DNA of 58,381 nucleotides from Streptomyces sp. TRM68367 (lineage in GTDB: Bacteria; Actinomycetota; Actinomycetes; Streptomycetales; Streptomycetaceae): assembly GCF_014495685.1 (NCBI RefSeq), contig NZ_JACTVI010000013.1, positions 1-58,381 of the forward strand. The letters are read 5' to 3'. The translations under genes and the position numbers were made by a program. Below, piece after piece: positions 1 through 10,357 of this stretch; the stretch's first letter is position 1, and each line of letters starts with the position of its first letter. A model generated the notes under the pieces. That model was given only the letters and a program-made list of their open reading frames with translations, did not search any database and was not told the origin of the DNA.

Positions 1-86
1 AGCTGAATCATCGCAGGTCGGAAGCACCCTTCCTCCATGAAGTGACTGGCTGTCACTGAAGCTCCTGGTGCCGTGAATTCGTGAGG

Positions 87-245
87 CTAGTGCCGTCTCC
101 CGCCAGGCAGGAGGGCCCTGGCCGTCTGTCCCGTGAGCCGGGCGAATGTTTCGGTCTGAGGCTTGGGAAGGTCCAGCAGCAGAAGCAGATAGCTGACCAG
201 GGATTCTCCGGACAGGGGTTCGAGACTCCGGGGCAGTGGATGCAT
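87..245 (-). pseudogene. tniQ-like transposition protein, N-terminal remnant
   Basis: A 52-codon minus-strand ORF, too short for routine gene calling, starts at ATG 245 and begins MHPLPRSLEPLSGESLVSYL. This strongly resembles the N-terminus of TniQ/TnsD-family targeting proteins, which typically read PLPRSL-PLPGESLPSYL. TniQ proteins are several hundred residues long, so this is a fragment; it ends at a TAG at 87-89. It lies directly downstream of the tniB-like remnant on the same strand, the usual order in actinobacterial Tn7-like elements. The assignment rests on the motif and the context; the fragment cannot be functional. Confidence 0.6.
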
Positions 246-363
246 GATGGCTCATCCGTCAGGCGCCTGCGCGGGCAGCCGGACCAGCGTCATCGAAGAC
301 GGTGTTCCGGGGGGCGTTTCGCCGGCGTGGTCTTCTTGTCGGCGGTCGGCTGGTCGGCCGGGA

Positions 364-978
364 TCACAGGCTCGTCCGGTGCCTGTTCGGCCGGAGCACG
401 ATCTCGTCCAGCAGGCTCTCGTCGATCAGTTCCTTCCCGGACTCCATGGCCTCTTGAGCGCCGTCTTCGAGTAGGCGTCCCAGCAGGCCGATGACACCGC
501 CGGTGCGACGAATCAGGTACTCCGGCATGGTGCCGCCGGTGAGCATGCCCGCCTTCGCGTTGAGAAGTCGCAGGTGCTGCTCGACTCCTTCCAGGTGATC
601 GACGAAGGCCTGGATCTGCTTCGGGGTGATGTAGCGGAAACGGTCGATCTCGATGAGCTCGAAGCGGTGCTAGGTCTGGGTGATCTCCAAGCCGTGGATG
701 CGGGTCGACTCCAGCGGAGGCATCTCCCCCTGCCGGGTCTTCTTGTTCCACGTGGCCTCGCGAAGCGGCCCGGTTCCGGAGATGTTGACGCCGGTCAGGA
801 TCAGGGTGACGTCCAGGCTCATGAAGGCCCGCATCAGGTCGAGGACGTCCTGGTCGTCGGCCCGGTGCATCCGCAGTCGGCTGATGTCGTCCAGGATTAG
901 CGCTTCGACGCCGTGGTCGTGGAGGGCCGCCATCACGCCGTCCAGATCAGCGAGCTGTCGCGCAAGGGACTGCCCAGG
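364..978 (-). pseudogene. tniB-like AAA ATPase (transposition helper), truncated and with in-frame amber stop
   Basis: One reading frame, open from 978 to 364 except for a TAG at 670-672, encodes the middle and C-terminal parts of a TniB/TnsC-type AAA ATPase. Visible are a Walker-B-like segment (VEALILDDISRL), a sensor-like segment (LDVTLILTGVNIS) and a C-terminal GGVIGLLGRLLEDG segment. The Walker A region is absent because the frame is cut off upstream at the junction with the tnsA remnant. After the stop, the frame continues with typical sequence (HRFELIEIDRF...), so the stop is a point nonsense mutation and not a frameshift. Family members couple target selection to the transposase; this copy is dead. 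Confidence 0.7.
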
Positions 979-1381
979 TCAACGCCGAGCTCGTGTTGCC
1001 AGAGCAGCCGGACGATGTTCGCCTGGCCAGCAGAAGGCACGCTGGTCGCATCGGCCGGCTCGGAGAACGTCATCACCCGCCCCTGCTGCCCGCCGATAGT
1101 GGTGAGCAGCTGGTCGCGCATGCCGAGCAGGTCCCTCGCCGGCCGCCGGCGCGAGGACAGGTGATCAAGGACGCTCCAGACATGTGGGCGCCAGCCTGCG
1201 ACCACTGAGTACCGCCAGCCGCAGGCGGCCGCCACTTCCCTGGCCGCCGCGAACTTCAGCGCGTCCTCTTCCTTGATCAGCTTCATCGGGCGGACGTCGA
1301 GCGGCCACATCCCGCCGCCGAAGTGCCAGGCCTGCCCACCCGCATGCTCGAAGTCCAGCCGGAACGGCTGCGACAGCAGGA

Positions 1382-1390
<9 letters not shown>
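933..1390 (-). pseudogene. tnsA-like transposase endonuclease subunit, damaged
   Basis: The minus-strand frame from about 1390 to 933 encodes SQPFRLDFEHAGGQAWHF, then WPLDVRPMKLIKEEDALKFA, and a C-terminal FHLLW-like helix (IVRLLWQHELGVDL). This pattern belongs to TnsA-like heteromeric transposase subunits of actinobacteria. Between 'AWHF' and 'WPLDVRP' the usual PDF-containing strand, which carries a catalytic Asp in TnsA, appears to be missing (only GGGM remains). No good start codon with an RBS is visible; the frame runs into the argC promoter. No transposase (tnsB) gene is present between this and the ATPase remnant, so it was probably deleted. Confidence 0.6.
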
Positions 1391-2462
<1,072 letters not shown>

Positions 2463-2550
2463 GCGACGCACGTGCAGCCGCCGGGCTGCAGACGACGACG
2501 AAAGCCGCACCTCTGCGCTGCACGGGCGGAGAAGCGAACAAGGAGATGCA

Positions 2551-3702
2551 GTGAGTGTCACGGCAGCCAAAGGGTTCACGGCGGCGGGCATCGCCGCCGG
2601 GATCAAGGAGAACGGCAACCCGGACCTGGCCCTCGTGGTCAACAACGGGCCCCGCCGCGCCGCCGCGGGCGTCTTCACCGCCAACCGCGTCAAGGCCGCG
2701 CCGGTCCTGTGGTCCGAGCAGGTGCTGAAGAGCGGTCAGGTCTCCGCCGTCGTCCTCAACTCCGGCGGCGCCAACGCCTGTACGGGTCCGAAGGGCTTCC
2801 AGGACACCCACGCCACCGCCGAGAAGACCGCCGAGATGCTCGGACGTGGCGCCATCGAGGTCGCCGTCTGCTCCACCGGCCTCATCGGTGTGCTGCTGCC
2901 CATGGACAAGCTGCTCCCCGGTGTCGAGACCGCCGCCGCCCAGCTCTCCGAGCACGGCGGCGAGAAGGCGGCCATCGCCATCAAGACCACCGACACCGTC
3001 CACAAGACGTCCGTCGTGACCAAGGGCGGCTGGACCGTCGGCGGCATGGCCAAGGGCGCGGGCATGCTCGCCCCCGGACTCGCCACCATGCTCGTCGTCC
3101 TCACCACCGACGCCGACCTCGACGACGAGACCCTCGACCGGGCGCTGCGCGCGGCCACCCGGGTCACCTTCGACCGGGTCGACTCCGACGGCTGCATGTC
3201 CACCAACGACACCGTGCTGCTGCTCGCCTCCGGAGCCTGCGAAGTCACCCCGGAGTACGCGGAGTTCGCCGAGGCCGTACGGACCGTCTGCGACGACCTC
3301 GGCCAGCAGCTGATCCGCGACGCCGAGGGCGCCGGCAAGGACATCAAGGTCGAGGTGATCAACGCCGCGACCGAGGACGACGCCGTCGAGGTGGGCCGCT
3401 CCATCGCCCGCAACAACCTCCTCAAGTGCGCGGTCCACGGCGAGGACCCCAACTGGGGCCGTGTTCTGTCCGCCATCGGCACCACGCAGGCCGCCTTCGA
3501 GCCCGACCGGCTGAACGTCGCCATCAACGGCGTCTGGGTCTGCAAGAACGGCGGAGTGGGTGAGGACCGCGAGAAGGTCGATATGCGCTACCGCGAGGTC
3601 CACATCGTCGCCGACCTCGCCGCGGGCGACGAGACCGCGACGATCTGGACCAACGACCTGACCGCCGACTACGTCCACGAGAACAGCGCCTATTCCTCAT
3701 GA
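2551..3702 (+). CDS. argJ: Bifunctional glutamate N-acetyltransferase / ornithine acetyltransferase
   Basis: A 383-residue ArgJ. The enzyme transfers acetyl from N-acetylornithine to glutamate (the recycling route) and in some organisms also uses acetyl-CoA. The precursor self-cleaves before a threonine, which is visible as T179 in APGLATML, giving alpha and beta chains. The GTG start at 2551 follows AAGGAGATGCA. The gap of 88 bp after argC is longer than the other junctions of this operon and contains no obvious promoter. The stop overlaps the argB start by 4 bp. Confidence 0.96.
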   Translation: MSVTAAKGFTAAGIAAGIKENGNPDLALVVNNGPRRAAAGVFTANRVKAAPVLWSEQVLKSGQVSAVVLNSGGANACTGPKGFQDTHATAEKTAEMLGRGAIEVAVCSTGLIGVLLPMDKLLPGVETAAAQLSEHGGEKAAIAIKTTDTVHKTSVVTKGGWTVGGMAKGAGMLAPGLATMLVVLTTDADLDDETLDRALRAATRVTFDRVDSDGCMSTNDTVLLLASGACEVTPEYAEFAEAVRTVCDDLGQQLIRDAEGAGKDIKVEVINAATEDDAVEVGRSIARNNLLKCAVHGEDPNWGRVLSAIGTTQAAFEPDRLNVAINGVWVCKNGGVGEDREKVDMRYREVHIVADLAAGDETATIWTNDLTADYVHENSAYSS

Positions 3703-4598
3703 GCACTACGCGTAAGCACACCGCGCTCCCCAAGGCGCAGATCCTCATCGAGGCGCTGCCCTGGCTGGTCCGGCACAACGGCAAGACCGTCGTCATCAAG
3801 TTCGGCGGCAACGCCATGGTCGACGAGGACCTGAAGCGCGCGTTCGCCCAGGACGTGGTGTTCCTGCACCACGCCGGCCTCAAGCCGGTCGTCGTGCACG
3901 GCGGCGGCCCGCAGATCAGCCGGGCGCTCGACAAACACGGCATCGTCAGCGAGTTCAAGGCCGGCCTGCGCGTCACCACCGAGGACGCCATGGACGTCGT
4001 ACGCATGGTGCTCGCCGGACAGGTGCAGCGCGAGCTGGTCGGGCTGCTCAACCAGCACGGGCCGCTCGCCGTGGGCCTCACCGGCGAGGACGCGCACACC
4101 ATCACCGCCACCAAGCACCAGCCGCAGATCGACGGAGAACTGGTCGACATCGGGCGGGTGGGCGAGATCACCGACATCGACACGGGCGCGATCGAGGCGC
4201 TGCTGGCCGACGGACGGATCCCGGTCGTCTCGTCGATCGCCCGTTCCGAGGACGATCATCATGTCTACAACGTCAATGCTGATACGGCGGCTGCGGCACT
4301 CGCTGCTGCGCTGGGCGCCGAAACCCTCATGGTCCTCACGGATGTCGAGGGCCTCTACGAGGACTGGCCGAACAGCGACGAGGTGATCAGCCGCCTCACC
4401 GCTTCCCAACTGGAGGAGCTGCTGCCGGACCTGGCATCCGGCATGGTGCCGAAGATGGAGGGCTGCCTGCACGCCGTACGGGGCGGCGTCACCACCGCCC
4501 GCGTCATCGACGGCCGGGTCCAGCACTCGATCCTGCTGGAGATCTTCACCGACGAGGGCATCGGCACGATGGTCGTGCCGGACGAACAGGGGGAGTAG
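3699..4598 (+). CDS. argB: Acetylglutamate kinase
   Basis: A 299-residue amino-acid kinase that phosphorylates N-acetylglutamate, the second and usually arginine-feedback-regulated step. The ATP-site lysine K34 lies in VIKFGGNAM, the substrate loop is HGGGPQIS, and [14 protein letters not shown] is typical of the family. The long N-terminal helix before the kinase core is typical of arginine-sensitive hexameric ArgB. ATG 3699 overlaps the argJ stop (ATGA), which implies translational coupling. Confidence 0.97.
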   Translation: MSTTRKHTALPKAQILIEALPWLVRHNGKTVVIKFGGNAMVDEDLKRAFAQDVVFLHHAGLKPVVVHGGGPQISRALDKHGIVSEFKAGLRVTTEDAMDVVRMVLAGQVQRELVGLLNQHGPLAVGLTGEDAHTITATKHQPQIDGELVDIGRVGEITDIDTGAIEALLADGRIPVVSSIARSEDDHHVYNVNADTAAAALAAALGAETLMVLTDVEGLYEDWPNSDEVISRLTASQLEELLPDLASGMVPKMEGCLHAVRGGVTTARVIDGRVQHSILLEIFTDEGIGTMVVPDEQGE

Positions 4599-5803
4599 TG
4601 AGCAACGAGGAACTGACCGCGCGGTGGCAGGGCGCGCTCATGAACAACTACGGCACCCCGCGGCTGCCCCTCGTGCGCGGCGAGGGCGCCAAGCTGTGGG
4701 ATGCCGACGGCAAGGAGTACCTCGACTTCGTGGGCGGCATCGCGGTCAACGCCCTCGGCCACGCCCACCCGGCGGTCGTGGAGGCGGTCAGCGGGCAGAT
4801 CGCCTCGCTGGGGCACGTCTCCAACCTGTTCATCGCCGAGCCGCCCGTCGCGCTCGCCGAACGGCTCCTCGAGCGCTTCGGGCGCGACGGCAAGGTGTAC
4901 TTCTGCAACTCCGGCGCCGAGGCCAACGAGGGCGCCTTCAAGATCGGCCGGCTGACCGGGCGCACCCACATGGTCGCCACCGACGGCGGCTTCCACGGCC
5001 GTACGATGGGCGCCCTCGCGCTCACCGGGCAGCCCGGCAAGCAGGAGCCGTTCCGGCCGCTGCCCGGCGACGTCACGCATGTGCCGTACGGCGACGCGCA
5101 GGCGCTGGCCGCCGCGGTCACCGAGGAGACGGCGCTGGTGATCATCGAGCCGATCCAGGGCGAGAACGGCGTCGTGGTGCCCCCGGCCGGCTATCTGAAG
5201 GCCGCCCGCGCCATCACGGCCAACGCGGGTGCGCTGCTGGTCCTGGACGAGGTGCAGACCGGCGTCGGGCGCACCGGGCACTGGTTCGAGTACCAGGCGC
5301 ACGAGGGTGTCCTGCCGGATGTCGTCACGCTCGCCAAGGGGCTCGGTGGCGGGCTGCCGCTGGGCGCGACGGTGGCGTTCGGGCGGGCGGCCGAGCTGCT
5401 CCAGCCCGGACACCACGGCACGACCTTCGGCGGCAACCCCGTCGCCTGCGCCGCCGGCCTCGCCGTGCTCGACACGATCGCGAACGAGGGGCTGCTGGAG
5501 AACGTCAAGCGGCAGGGCGAGAAGCTGCGCGGCGGAATCGAGGCGCTCGACCACCGGCTGATCGGTTCTGTCCGGGGCACGGGGCTCCTGCTGGGTATCG
5601 TGCTGACCGAGCCGCTGGCGCCCAAGGTGCAGCAGGCGGCTCAGGACGCCGGATTCCTGGTGAACGTGCCCGCCCCCGATGTCGTACGGCTCATGCCACC
5701 GCTGAATCTCGGCGACGGCGCGGTGGACGCGTTCGTCGGCGCGCTGCCCGGCATCCTTGACCAGGCCGCCGAGGCCGACGGGGACGGACGAGCCGGAGAA
5801 TGA
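4598..5803 (+). CDS. argD: Acetylornithine aminotransferase (PLP)
   Basis: A 401-residue class-III aminotransferase converting N-acetylglutamate semialdehyde to N-acetylornithine with glutamate as amino donor. The PLP-binding lysine is K247 in [13 protein letters not shown]. The cofactor-site segment [12 protein letters not shown] and the [12 protein letters not shown] motif before the lysine are also present. The GTG start shares its first base with the argB TAG stop (GGGGGAGTAGTG), so the two genes are translationally coupled. Nothing is truncated. Confidence 0.97.
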   Translation: MSNEELTARWQGALMNNYGTPRLPLVRGEGAKLWDADGKEYLDFVGGIAVNALGHAHPAVVEAVSGQIASLGHVSNLFIAEPPVALAERLLERFGRDGKVYFCNSGAEANEGAFKIGRLTGRTHMVATDGGFHGRTMGALALTGQPGKQEPFRPLPGDVTHVPYGDAQALAAAVTEETALVIIEPIQGENGVVVPPAGYLKAARAITANAGALLVLDEVQTGVGRTGHWFEYQAHEGVLPDVVTLAKGLGGGLPLGATVAFGRAAELLQPGHHGTTFGGNPVACAAGLAVLDTIANEGLLENVKRQGEKLRGGIEALDHRLIGSVRGTGLLLGIVLTEPLAPKVQQAAQDAGFLVNVPAPDVVRLMPPLNLGDGAVDAFVGALPGILDQAAEADGDGRAGE

Positions 5804-5810
5804 GACGACG

Positions 5811-6356
5811 ATGAGCCAGCCGCAGGATCACGGGCACAACGGGGTCGGCGGGCCTGCCGTGCCGCAGACCCGCACCGCGCGCCACCGCCGGATCGTGGAC
5901 ATCCTCAACCGAGAACCTGTGCGGTCGCAGAGCCAGTTGGCGAAGCTGCTCGCGGATGACGGGCTGAGTGTCACGCAGGCCACGCTTTCCCGGGACCTGG
6001 ACGAGCTGAACGCGGTGAAGATCCGCAACGCCGACGGTGATTTGATCTACGCGGTGCCGAGTGAGGGTGGGTTCCGTACGCCTCGCGCTCCTCTGGGTGG
6101 GTCCGCGAAGGAGGAGCGGATGCGGCGGCTGTCTCAGGAGTTGCTGATCTCTGCGGAGGCTTCGGCGAATCTGGTGGTGTTGCGGACGCCGCCGGGTGCT
6201 GCGCAGTTCTTGGCCTCGGCGATTGATCAGGCCGAGCTGCACGACATTCTGGGGACGATCGCCGGTGACGACACGTTGCTGTTGATCAGTCGGCAGCCGG
6301 ATGGGGGACAGGCGCTGGCCGAGCATTTGCTGCGGTTGGCTCAGAACGGCCACTGA
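5811..6356 (+). CDS. argR: Arginine repressor ArgR
   Basis: A 181-residue ArgR with an N-terminal winged helix ([18 protein letters not shown], then [12 protein letters not shown]) and a C-terminal arginine-binding/oligomerisation domain ([13 protein letters not shown]). The frame is open upstream to 5757, but ATG 5811, 7 bp after the argD stop with GGAG upstream, gives the expected N-terminus (MSQPQDHG...). It is predicted to bind the ARG boxes before argC and argG. The second half uses noticeably more T-ending codons (ttg, gct, tct) than its neighbours. Confidence 0.96.
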   Translation: MSQPQDHGHNGVGGPAVPQTRTARHRRIVDILNREPVRSQSQLAKLLADDGLSVTQATLSRDLDELNAVKIRNADGDLIYAVPSEGGFRTPRAPLGGSAKEERMRRLSQELLISAEASANLVVLRTPPGAAQFLASAIDQAELHDILGTIAGDDTLLLISRQPDGGQALAEHLLRLAQNGH

Positions 6357-6388
6357 GTGGGGCGATGAGTGTGGTGTGCCGGGTGCGG

Positions 6389-6428
6389 GTTGTGTGGGGT
6401 TGATCGCGCAGTTCCCCGCGCCCCTTAG
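6389..6428. repeat. Dispersed extragenic repeat, fragment
   Basis: The gap between convergent argR and apbE contains GATCGCGCAGTTCCCCGCGC, the reverse complement of the common Streptomyces element with core GGGGCGCGGGGAACTGCGCG. It is related to the copies at 9510-9571 and 19324-19384. No function is visible; it may take part in termination between the convergent genes. Confidence 0.5.
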
Positions 6429-6438
6429 GTCGGACCAG

Positions 6439-7239
6439 TCACCCGAGTCGAGAAGCCAGGTCTCCCGTGCATCTCACCTCGTCGCCTGCTGTGATGAGCA
6501 GGGCTTCTACGTCCGGCAGGGACTCCAGCCATGCCAGGCCCTCTCGGGCGCCCATGGCGAAGGCTGCCGTGGCCCAGCAGTCGGCCCAGGTGAGGCGGGG
6601 GGCCACTACCGTTACGGCGACCAGGTCGGTGACCGCCGAGCGGCCGGTGCGGGGGTCGACTATGTGCGCGCCCCGTTCAGCCGTGCCGGACGTGGCCACG
6701 GCCAGTTCGTCGGTGCCGGCCGCCGAGACCACCGCGGCGAGGCCGCCTGGGCGCAGCGGGTCGCAGACGCCCACGCGCCAGGGGCGCCCGGGGCCGGGGG
6801 TGCCCAGGAGCTGGACGTCGCCGCCGCCGTTGACGCTCACGCCGGTCGCGCCGGACGCCGCGAGGAGGCGGGCCGCGCGTTCCACGGCCCAGCCCTTGAC
6901 GATGCCGGTCGGGTCGAGGCGGCCCTCGTACGTCGTGCTGAACCAGCCGTCGCTCACCCGCTCCGCTTCGGCTGCCAGCTCCAGTACCTCCGCGACCTCG
7001 GCGTCGCACTCCTCGACGGTCAGCTCACCGCGCGCCAGCCGGGAGATCTGGCTGTCGTCGCGGTAGGTGCTGAACACCTCGTCGACCCGGTGCAGCCCGG
7101 CGATCGCCTGGTCGAGCGCCGCCCGGACGGCACCGGGTTCCCCGCCGCGGACGTCGACGGAGAAGACGGTCCCCATCGCCTCCTCCGCATGACGTACCGC
7201 GGCGGGAGCCTGTGCGGAGTCGGCCACCGTGTCAGCCAC
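6439..7239 (-). CDS. apbE: FAD:protein FMN transferase (ApbE family)
   Basis: A 266-residue ApbE-family flavinyltransferase. It would move FMN from FAD onto a Ser/Thr of a partner FMN-binding domain, normally outside the cytoplasm. Recognised segments are MGTVFSVDV near the N-terminus, DPTGIVKGWAVE in the middle, SVNGGGDVQ, and VATSGTAERGAHIVDPRTG near the end. The chosen GTG at 7239 overlaps the stop of the upstream FMN-binding gene by 8 bp; a second GTG at 7227 is possible. No classical signal peptide is clear. The neighbour with two flavinylation motifs is the obvious substrate. Confidence 0.9.
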   Translation of the reverse strand: MADTVADSAQAPAAVRHAEEAMGTVFSVDVRGGEPGAVRAALDQAIAGLHRVDEVFSTYRDDSQISRLARGELTVEECDAEVAEVLELAAEAERVSDGWFSTTYEGRLDPTGIVKGWAVERAARLLAASGATGVSVNGGGDVQLLGTPGPGRPWRVGVCDPLRPGGLAAVVSAAGTDELAVATSGTAERGAHIVDPRTGRSAVTDLVAVTVVAPRLTWADCWATAAFAMGAREGLAWLESLPDVEALLITAGDEVRCTGDLASRLG

Positions 7240-7993
7240 CGGCCTGGTCCAGGGCCGACTGCAGGGACTCCTTGTACCCGTTGCTCGTGTACGTCGCCCC
7301 GGACACCGCGTCGATGTCCGCGCTGCCGGTCGCCACCGCCGCCTGGTTGAGGCGGGGGACGGCCAGTTCGGTCTTCTGGGTGCTGGTGCCGCCCTGGGGG
7401 GCCCGCACCGTCTCCGCCTTGGTGACCTTGCCGCCGCTGACGGTGATGCGGACCTGGACGGGGCCGTACTGGGTCTGCGCGACGCTGCCGGTGACGGTGC
7501 GCGCCTGGGCACTGCCGCCGCCCGCGCCCTGTCCGGAGCCGCCCGCGGCCTTCATCTTGTCCAGGGCCGACTGCATGGACTGCTTGTAGCCGCTGCTGGT
7601 GTAGGTGGCCCCGGACACCGCGTCGATGTCGGCGCTGCCGGTGGCCATGGCGGCCTGGTTGAGGCGGGGGATGGCGAGCTCGGTCTTCTGGGTGCTGGTG
7701 CCGCCCTGGGGGGCCTGCACCGCCTCCGCCTTGGTGATCTTGCCGCCGTTCATGGTCAGGCGGACCTGGACCGGACCGTACTGGGTCTGGGCCGCGTCGC
7801 CGGTGACCGTGCCGCTGCCGGCGGCCTGGGCGCCGCCCTGCGGCTGCTCCGCCGCAACGGGCGGGGCGGCACCGCCTGCCGCCGAGGCGCCGCCCGGGTC
7901 GGAGGCGGGCTTCAGCGACAGCAGCAGCACGATCCCGGACACGGTGGCGGCGCTGGCGAGCACGACGCGCCGGACGGGGTGACTCTTCCTCAT
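7232..7993 (-). CDS. Membrane-anchored or secreted protein with two tandem FMN-binding domains
   Basis: A 253-residue protein starting at ATG 7993 (MRKSHPVRRVVLASAA...). One hydrophobic N-terminal segment acts as signal or anchor, a Pro/Ala/Gly linker follows, and then come two near-identical FMN_bind domains of about 80 residues. Each carries DAVSGATYTS, the Thr-containing motif that ApbE enzymes flavinylate. The domains are separated by a Gly/Ser/Gln-rich linker. The gene is followed by apbE (8 bp overlap) and preceded by the transmembrane reductase. The inferred role is an electron carrier at the outer face of the membrane that receives electrons from the reductase. Confidence 0.88.
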   Translation of the reverse strand: MRKSHPVRRVVLASAATVSGIVLLLSLKPASDPGGASAAGGAAPPVAAEQPQGGAQAAGSGTVTGDAAQTQYGPVQVRLTMNGGKITKAEAVQAPQGGTSTQKTELAIPRLNQAAMATGSADIDAVSGATYTSSGYKQSMQSALDKMKAAGGSGQGAGGGSAQARTVTGSVAQTQYGPVQVRITVSGGKVTKAETVRAPQGGTSTQKTELAVPRLNQAAVATGSADIDAVSGATYTSNGYKESLQSALDQAGG

Positions 7994-8024
7994 GACTTTC
8001 CTCAAGCTCCTGATGTCCCGTCGC

Positions 8025-9407
8025 TCACATCTCGAACGACTCGTGATGGATCCGGCGGGCGGGCACACCCGCCCCGCGCAGTGCCTCGTACACCGACTGC
8101 GCGAAGCCGGGCGGACCGCACATGAACACGTCGTGCCGATCGACATCCGGGATCTTCCGGCGCAGGCTCTCCGCCGAGATGTCGGGGCGTTCGCCCTCGG
8201 GGCTGTTCACCGCGTACATCAGCCGGGCGCCCCGCTCGTCGGCGATCTTGGCGAGTTCGTCCCACAGAGCCAGGTCCTGGGTGCTGTTGGCCCGGTAGAG
8301 CAGGGTGATGTCACCGGATGCGCCGGGCAGCGTCTCGAACAGGGCCCGCATCGGGGTGATCCCGACGCCGCCCGCGACCAGCAGCACCTTGCCGCGGCTG
8401 CGCCTGGACGCGGTCAGGGCACCGTACGGCCCCTCGGCCCACACGCGCGTGCCGGGCGTCAGCTCGCGCAGCCGGGAGCTGTGGTCGCCGATCGCCTTGA
8501 CCGTGATCCGCAGCATGCCGGGGCGGGGCGCCGCCGACAGCGAGTACGGGTGGGAGCTGAACCGCATGCCCGGCGCCAGGAACCGCCACCGGAAGAACTG
8601 CCCGGCCTCGGCGCCCATGCGGTGCAGCTTGCGCCCGCCGATGAGCACCGACACGATCCCAGGCGTCTCCTCGATCACCGCCTCGACCCGCATGCGGTGC
8701 CGCAGGTTCAGCCGGATCGGGGTCAGGATCCGGTACCAGACCACCAGCGCGGTCACCGCTCCGTACAGCACGTACCAGAACGTCTTGGCGGTGGGCTGCA
8801 CGGCGAACTCGTTGCCGGTGGTGATCTGGTGCCAGAACGTCAGGAACACCGACGCGTACGTGAGCAGGTGCACGTGGTACCAGGTGTCGTACCCGATGCG
8901 GCGGCGGACGCCGCCGATCGACATGAGCCCGATGAGGAACAGCAGGCCGGTGCCGATGGCGGCCTTGCCCATGTCCGGCAGCGTGTTGATGGACTCGATC
9001 GTCTGCTGGACGACGCCGCCGAGGGTCTTGCCGGCCTGCAGGGCGTAGCCCCACATGATGAGGAAGACGTGGGCGATGACCAGGCAGAGCGTGTACCGGC
9101 CGGACATGGCGTGCCAGCGGGCGACCCGGTCGGAGCCCACCCGGCGTTCCAGGGCGGGCACGCGGGCCATCTGCAGCACCACGAGCGCCATCAGATAGCC
9201 GGCGAGCAGCCCGGTGATCCGGCCCGCGGCCAGGATCCTGCTCGTGTTGTCCGCGAGGGACGGCGTGTTGTCCCACCACAACCACAGCACGCCCACCGCG
9301 CCCGCCCCGACGGCGAGCAGCAACGGAACAGCAGGGGAGCGGCGCGGACGTATCCGGCGCATCGTCTGACGACGGGCGGCACGGCCGCCCGCGAGCGTGG
9401 TCGTCAC
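8025..9407 (-). CDS. Transmembrane ferric-reductase-like FAD/NAD(P) oxidoreductase
   Basis: A 460-residue protein with about six membrane helices over residues 25-245. Paired histidines (WHAMSGRYTL...AHVF and YHVHLLTY...FWHQI) look like b-haem ligands. An FAD-binding domain (HPYSLSAAP) and an NAD(P)-binding domain (VAGGVGITPMRAL and MCGPPGF) complete it. This is the ferric reductase/NADPH-oxidase-like fold, carrying electrons from cytoplasmic NAD(P)H across the membrane. GTG 9407 has a strong GGAGG five bases upstream. It is the first gene of a three-gene operon with the FMN-binding protein and apbE. Confidence 0.88.
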   Translation of the reverse strand: MTTTLAGGRAARRQTMRRIRPRRSPAVPLLLAVGAGAVGVLWLWWDNTPSLADNTSRILAAGRITGLLAGYLMALVVLQMARVPALERRVGSDRVARWHAMSGRYTLCLVIAHVFLIMWGYALQAGKTLGGVVQQTIESINTLPDMGKAAIGTGLLFLIGLMSIGGVRRRIGYDTWYHVHLLTYASVFLTFWHQITTGNEFAVQPTAKTFWYVLYGAVTALVVWYRILTPIRLNLRHRMRVEAVIEETPGIVSVLIGGRKLHRMGAEAGQFFRWRFLAPGMRFSSHPYSLSAAPRPGMLRITVKAIGDHSSRLRELTPGTRVWAEGPYGALTASRRSRGKVLLVAGGVGITPMRALFETLPGASGDITLLYRANSTQDLALWDELAKIADERGARLMYAVNSPEGERPDISAESLRRKIPDVDRHDVFMCGPPGFAQSVYEALRGAGVPARRIHHESFEM

Positions 9408-9509
9408 GGTTCCTCCGTGGGGACAGGACCCTTGGCCCGACGGGACCCTTGGGCCCTCAGATACGTGCGGAGACGTGAGAGTGTTCAGCGCCGGATGAGT
9501 CGACCCCCT

Positions 9510-9571
9510 CAGGGTCCCGGGGCCGTATCAATGTGCGGTTCCACCGCGTGGGCGCGACCAGCCACAGACGA
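9510..9571. repeat. Dispersed extragenic repeat, copy A
   Basis: A 62 bp stretch between the reductase start and the PPOX gene closely matches 19324-19384. Both share the core CCGCGTGGGCGCGAC followed by AGCCACA, and GTATC-AT-TGCGG. It belongs to the abundant Streptomyces family of GGGGCGCGGGG repeats that sit between genes. Confidence 0.7.
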
Positions 9572-9618
9572 CAGTCAGCCGCGCACCAACCCACACCCCT
9601 ACGGTGAACAGGCGGACG

Positions 9619-10209
9619 TCACCGACCCGGAGTTGGAGGCAACGGCAACGGCAACCCCGGCAGCCCGTCCAGGCTCGTGGCAACGTGATCCTTCTTCGCG
9701 AAGTACGCACTCAGCGACTCGTCGTCCTCGCGCGCGAACCGCTTCCCGTGCAGGTCGCGATCCTCCTCGTACGCCATGAACGGCACCCCGTACCCACAGG
9801 TGTCCCGAATGAGCTCGGCCGTCAAGACGATGATCGCCCGCAGCCCGTGCGGCGCCGGATCGATGCCCGGGAACCGGGACAGCAGCTCCCCGAACCGCGG
9901 ATCGTCCCGGAACACCGGCTCCCCGCGCCCATGTACCCGCACGATGTTCGGCGGGCCCTGAAACGCACACCACATCAGCGTGATCCGCCCGTTCTCCCGC
10001 AGATGCGCGACCGTCTCGGCATTGGACCCGGCGAAGTCGAGATACGCCACCGTCAGTTCGTCGAGCACGGCGAAGGAACCCTTGAGTCCCTTGGGTGAGA
10101 GATTGACCGTGCCGTCCGCGGAGAGGGGAGCGGTGGCGGTGAAGAAGACCGGCTGGGACTCGATGAAGCCGCGGAGTCTGCCGTCGATGCGCTCGTAAGT
10201 CTTTCCCAT
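9619..10209 (-). CDS. Pyridoxamine 5'-phosphate oxidase-fold protein
   Basis: A 196-residue protein of the FMN/F420-type split-barrel (PPOX) superfamily. It starts at ATG 10209 with MGKTYERIDGRLRGFIESQP. Typical segments are FFTATAPLSADGTVNLSPKG and the strand NGRITLMWCAF, which in the family contribute to flavin binding. The substrate is unknown. It is a single gene, with repeat DNA downstream and a divergent hairpin upstream. The C-terminus is Pro/Leu-rich (LPGLPLPLPPTPGR). Confidence 0.8.
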   Translation of the reverse strand: MGKTYERIDGRLRGFIESQPVFFTATAPLSADGTVNLSPKGLKGSFAVLDELTVAYLDFAGSNAETVAHLRENGRITLMWCAFQGPPNIVRVHGRGEPVFRDDPRFGELLSRFPGIDPAPHGLRAIIVLTAELIRDTCGYGVPFMAYEEDRDLHGKRFAREDDESLSAYFAKKDHVATSLDGLPGLPLPLPPTPGR

Positions 10210-10262
10210 GTCTAACGATTATGAGCGCAAGTCTTTCGGCTGTCTAAGGAATACTGCCCTCC

Positions 10263-10290
10263 GGTCGTGGACCCACACAGGTCCACGACC
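10263..10290. terminator. Perfect 11-bp stem-loop
   Basis: GGTCGTGGACC, a six-base loop and GGTCCACGACC form a perfect hairpin downstream of the minus-strand gene 10358-11293 and upstream of the PPOX gene. It lacks a T-run, as many Streptomyces terminators do. Confidence 0.6.
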
Positions 10291-10357
10291 GAGGGGCGCC
10301 GGCTTCCGTGGCTACCCCGGCCGACGCTCTCACGGGGCGGCCACAGCGCCTGTCACG

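Noticed and set aside
81..494. Plus-strand ORF at the left edge
   Set aside because: It is antisense to the tniQ and tniB remnants, has an Arg/Gly/Ser-rich product and shows no known motif.
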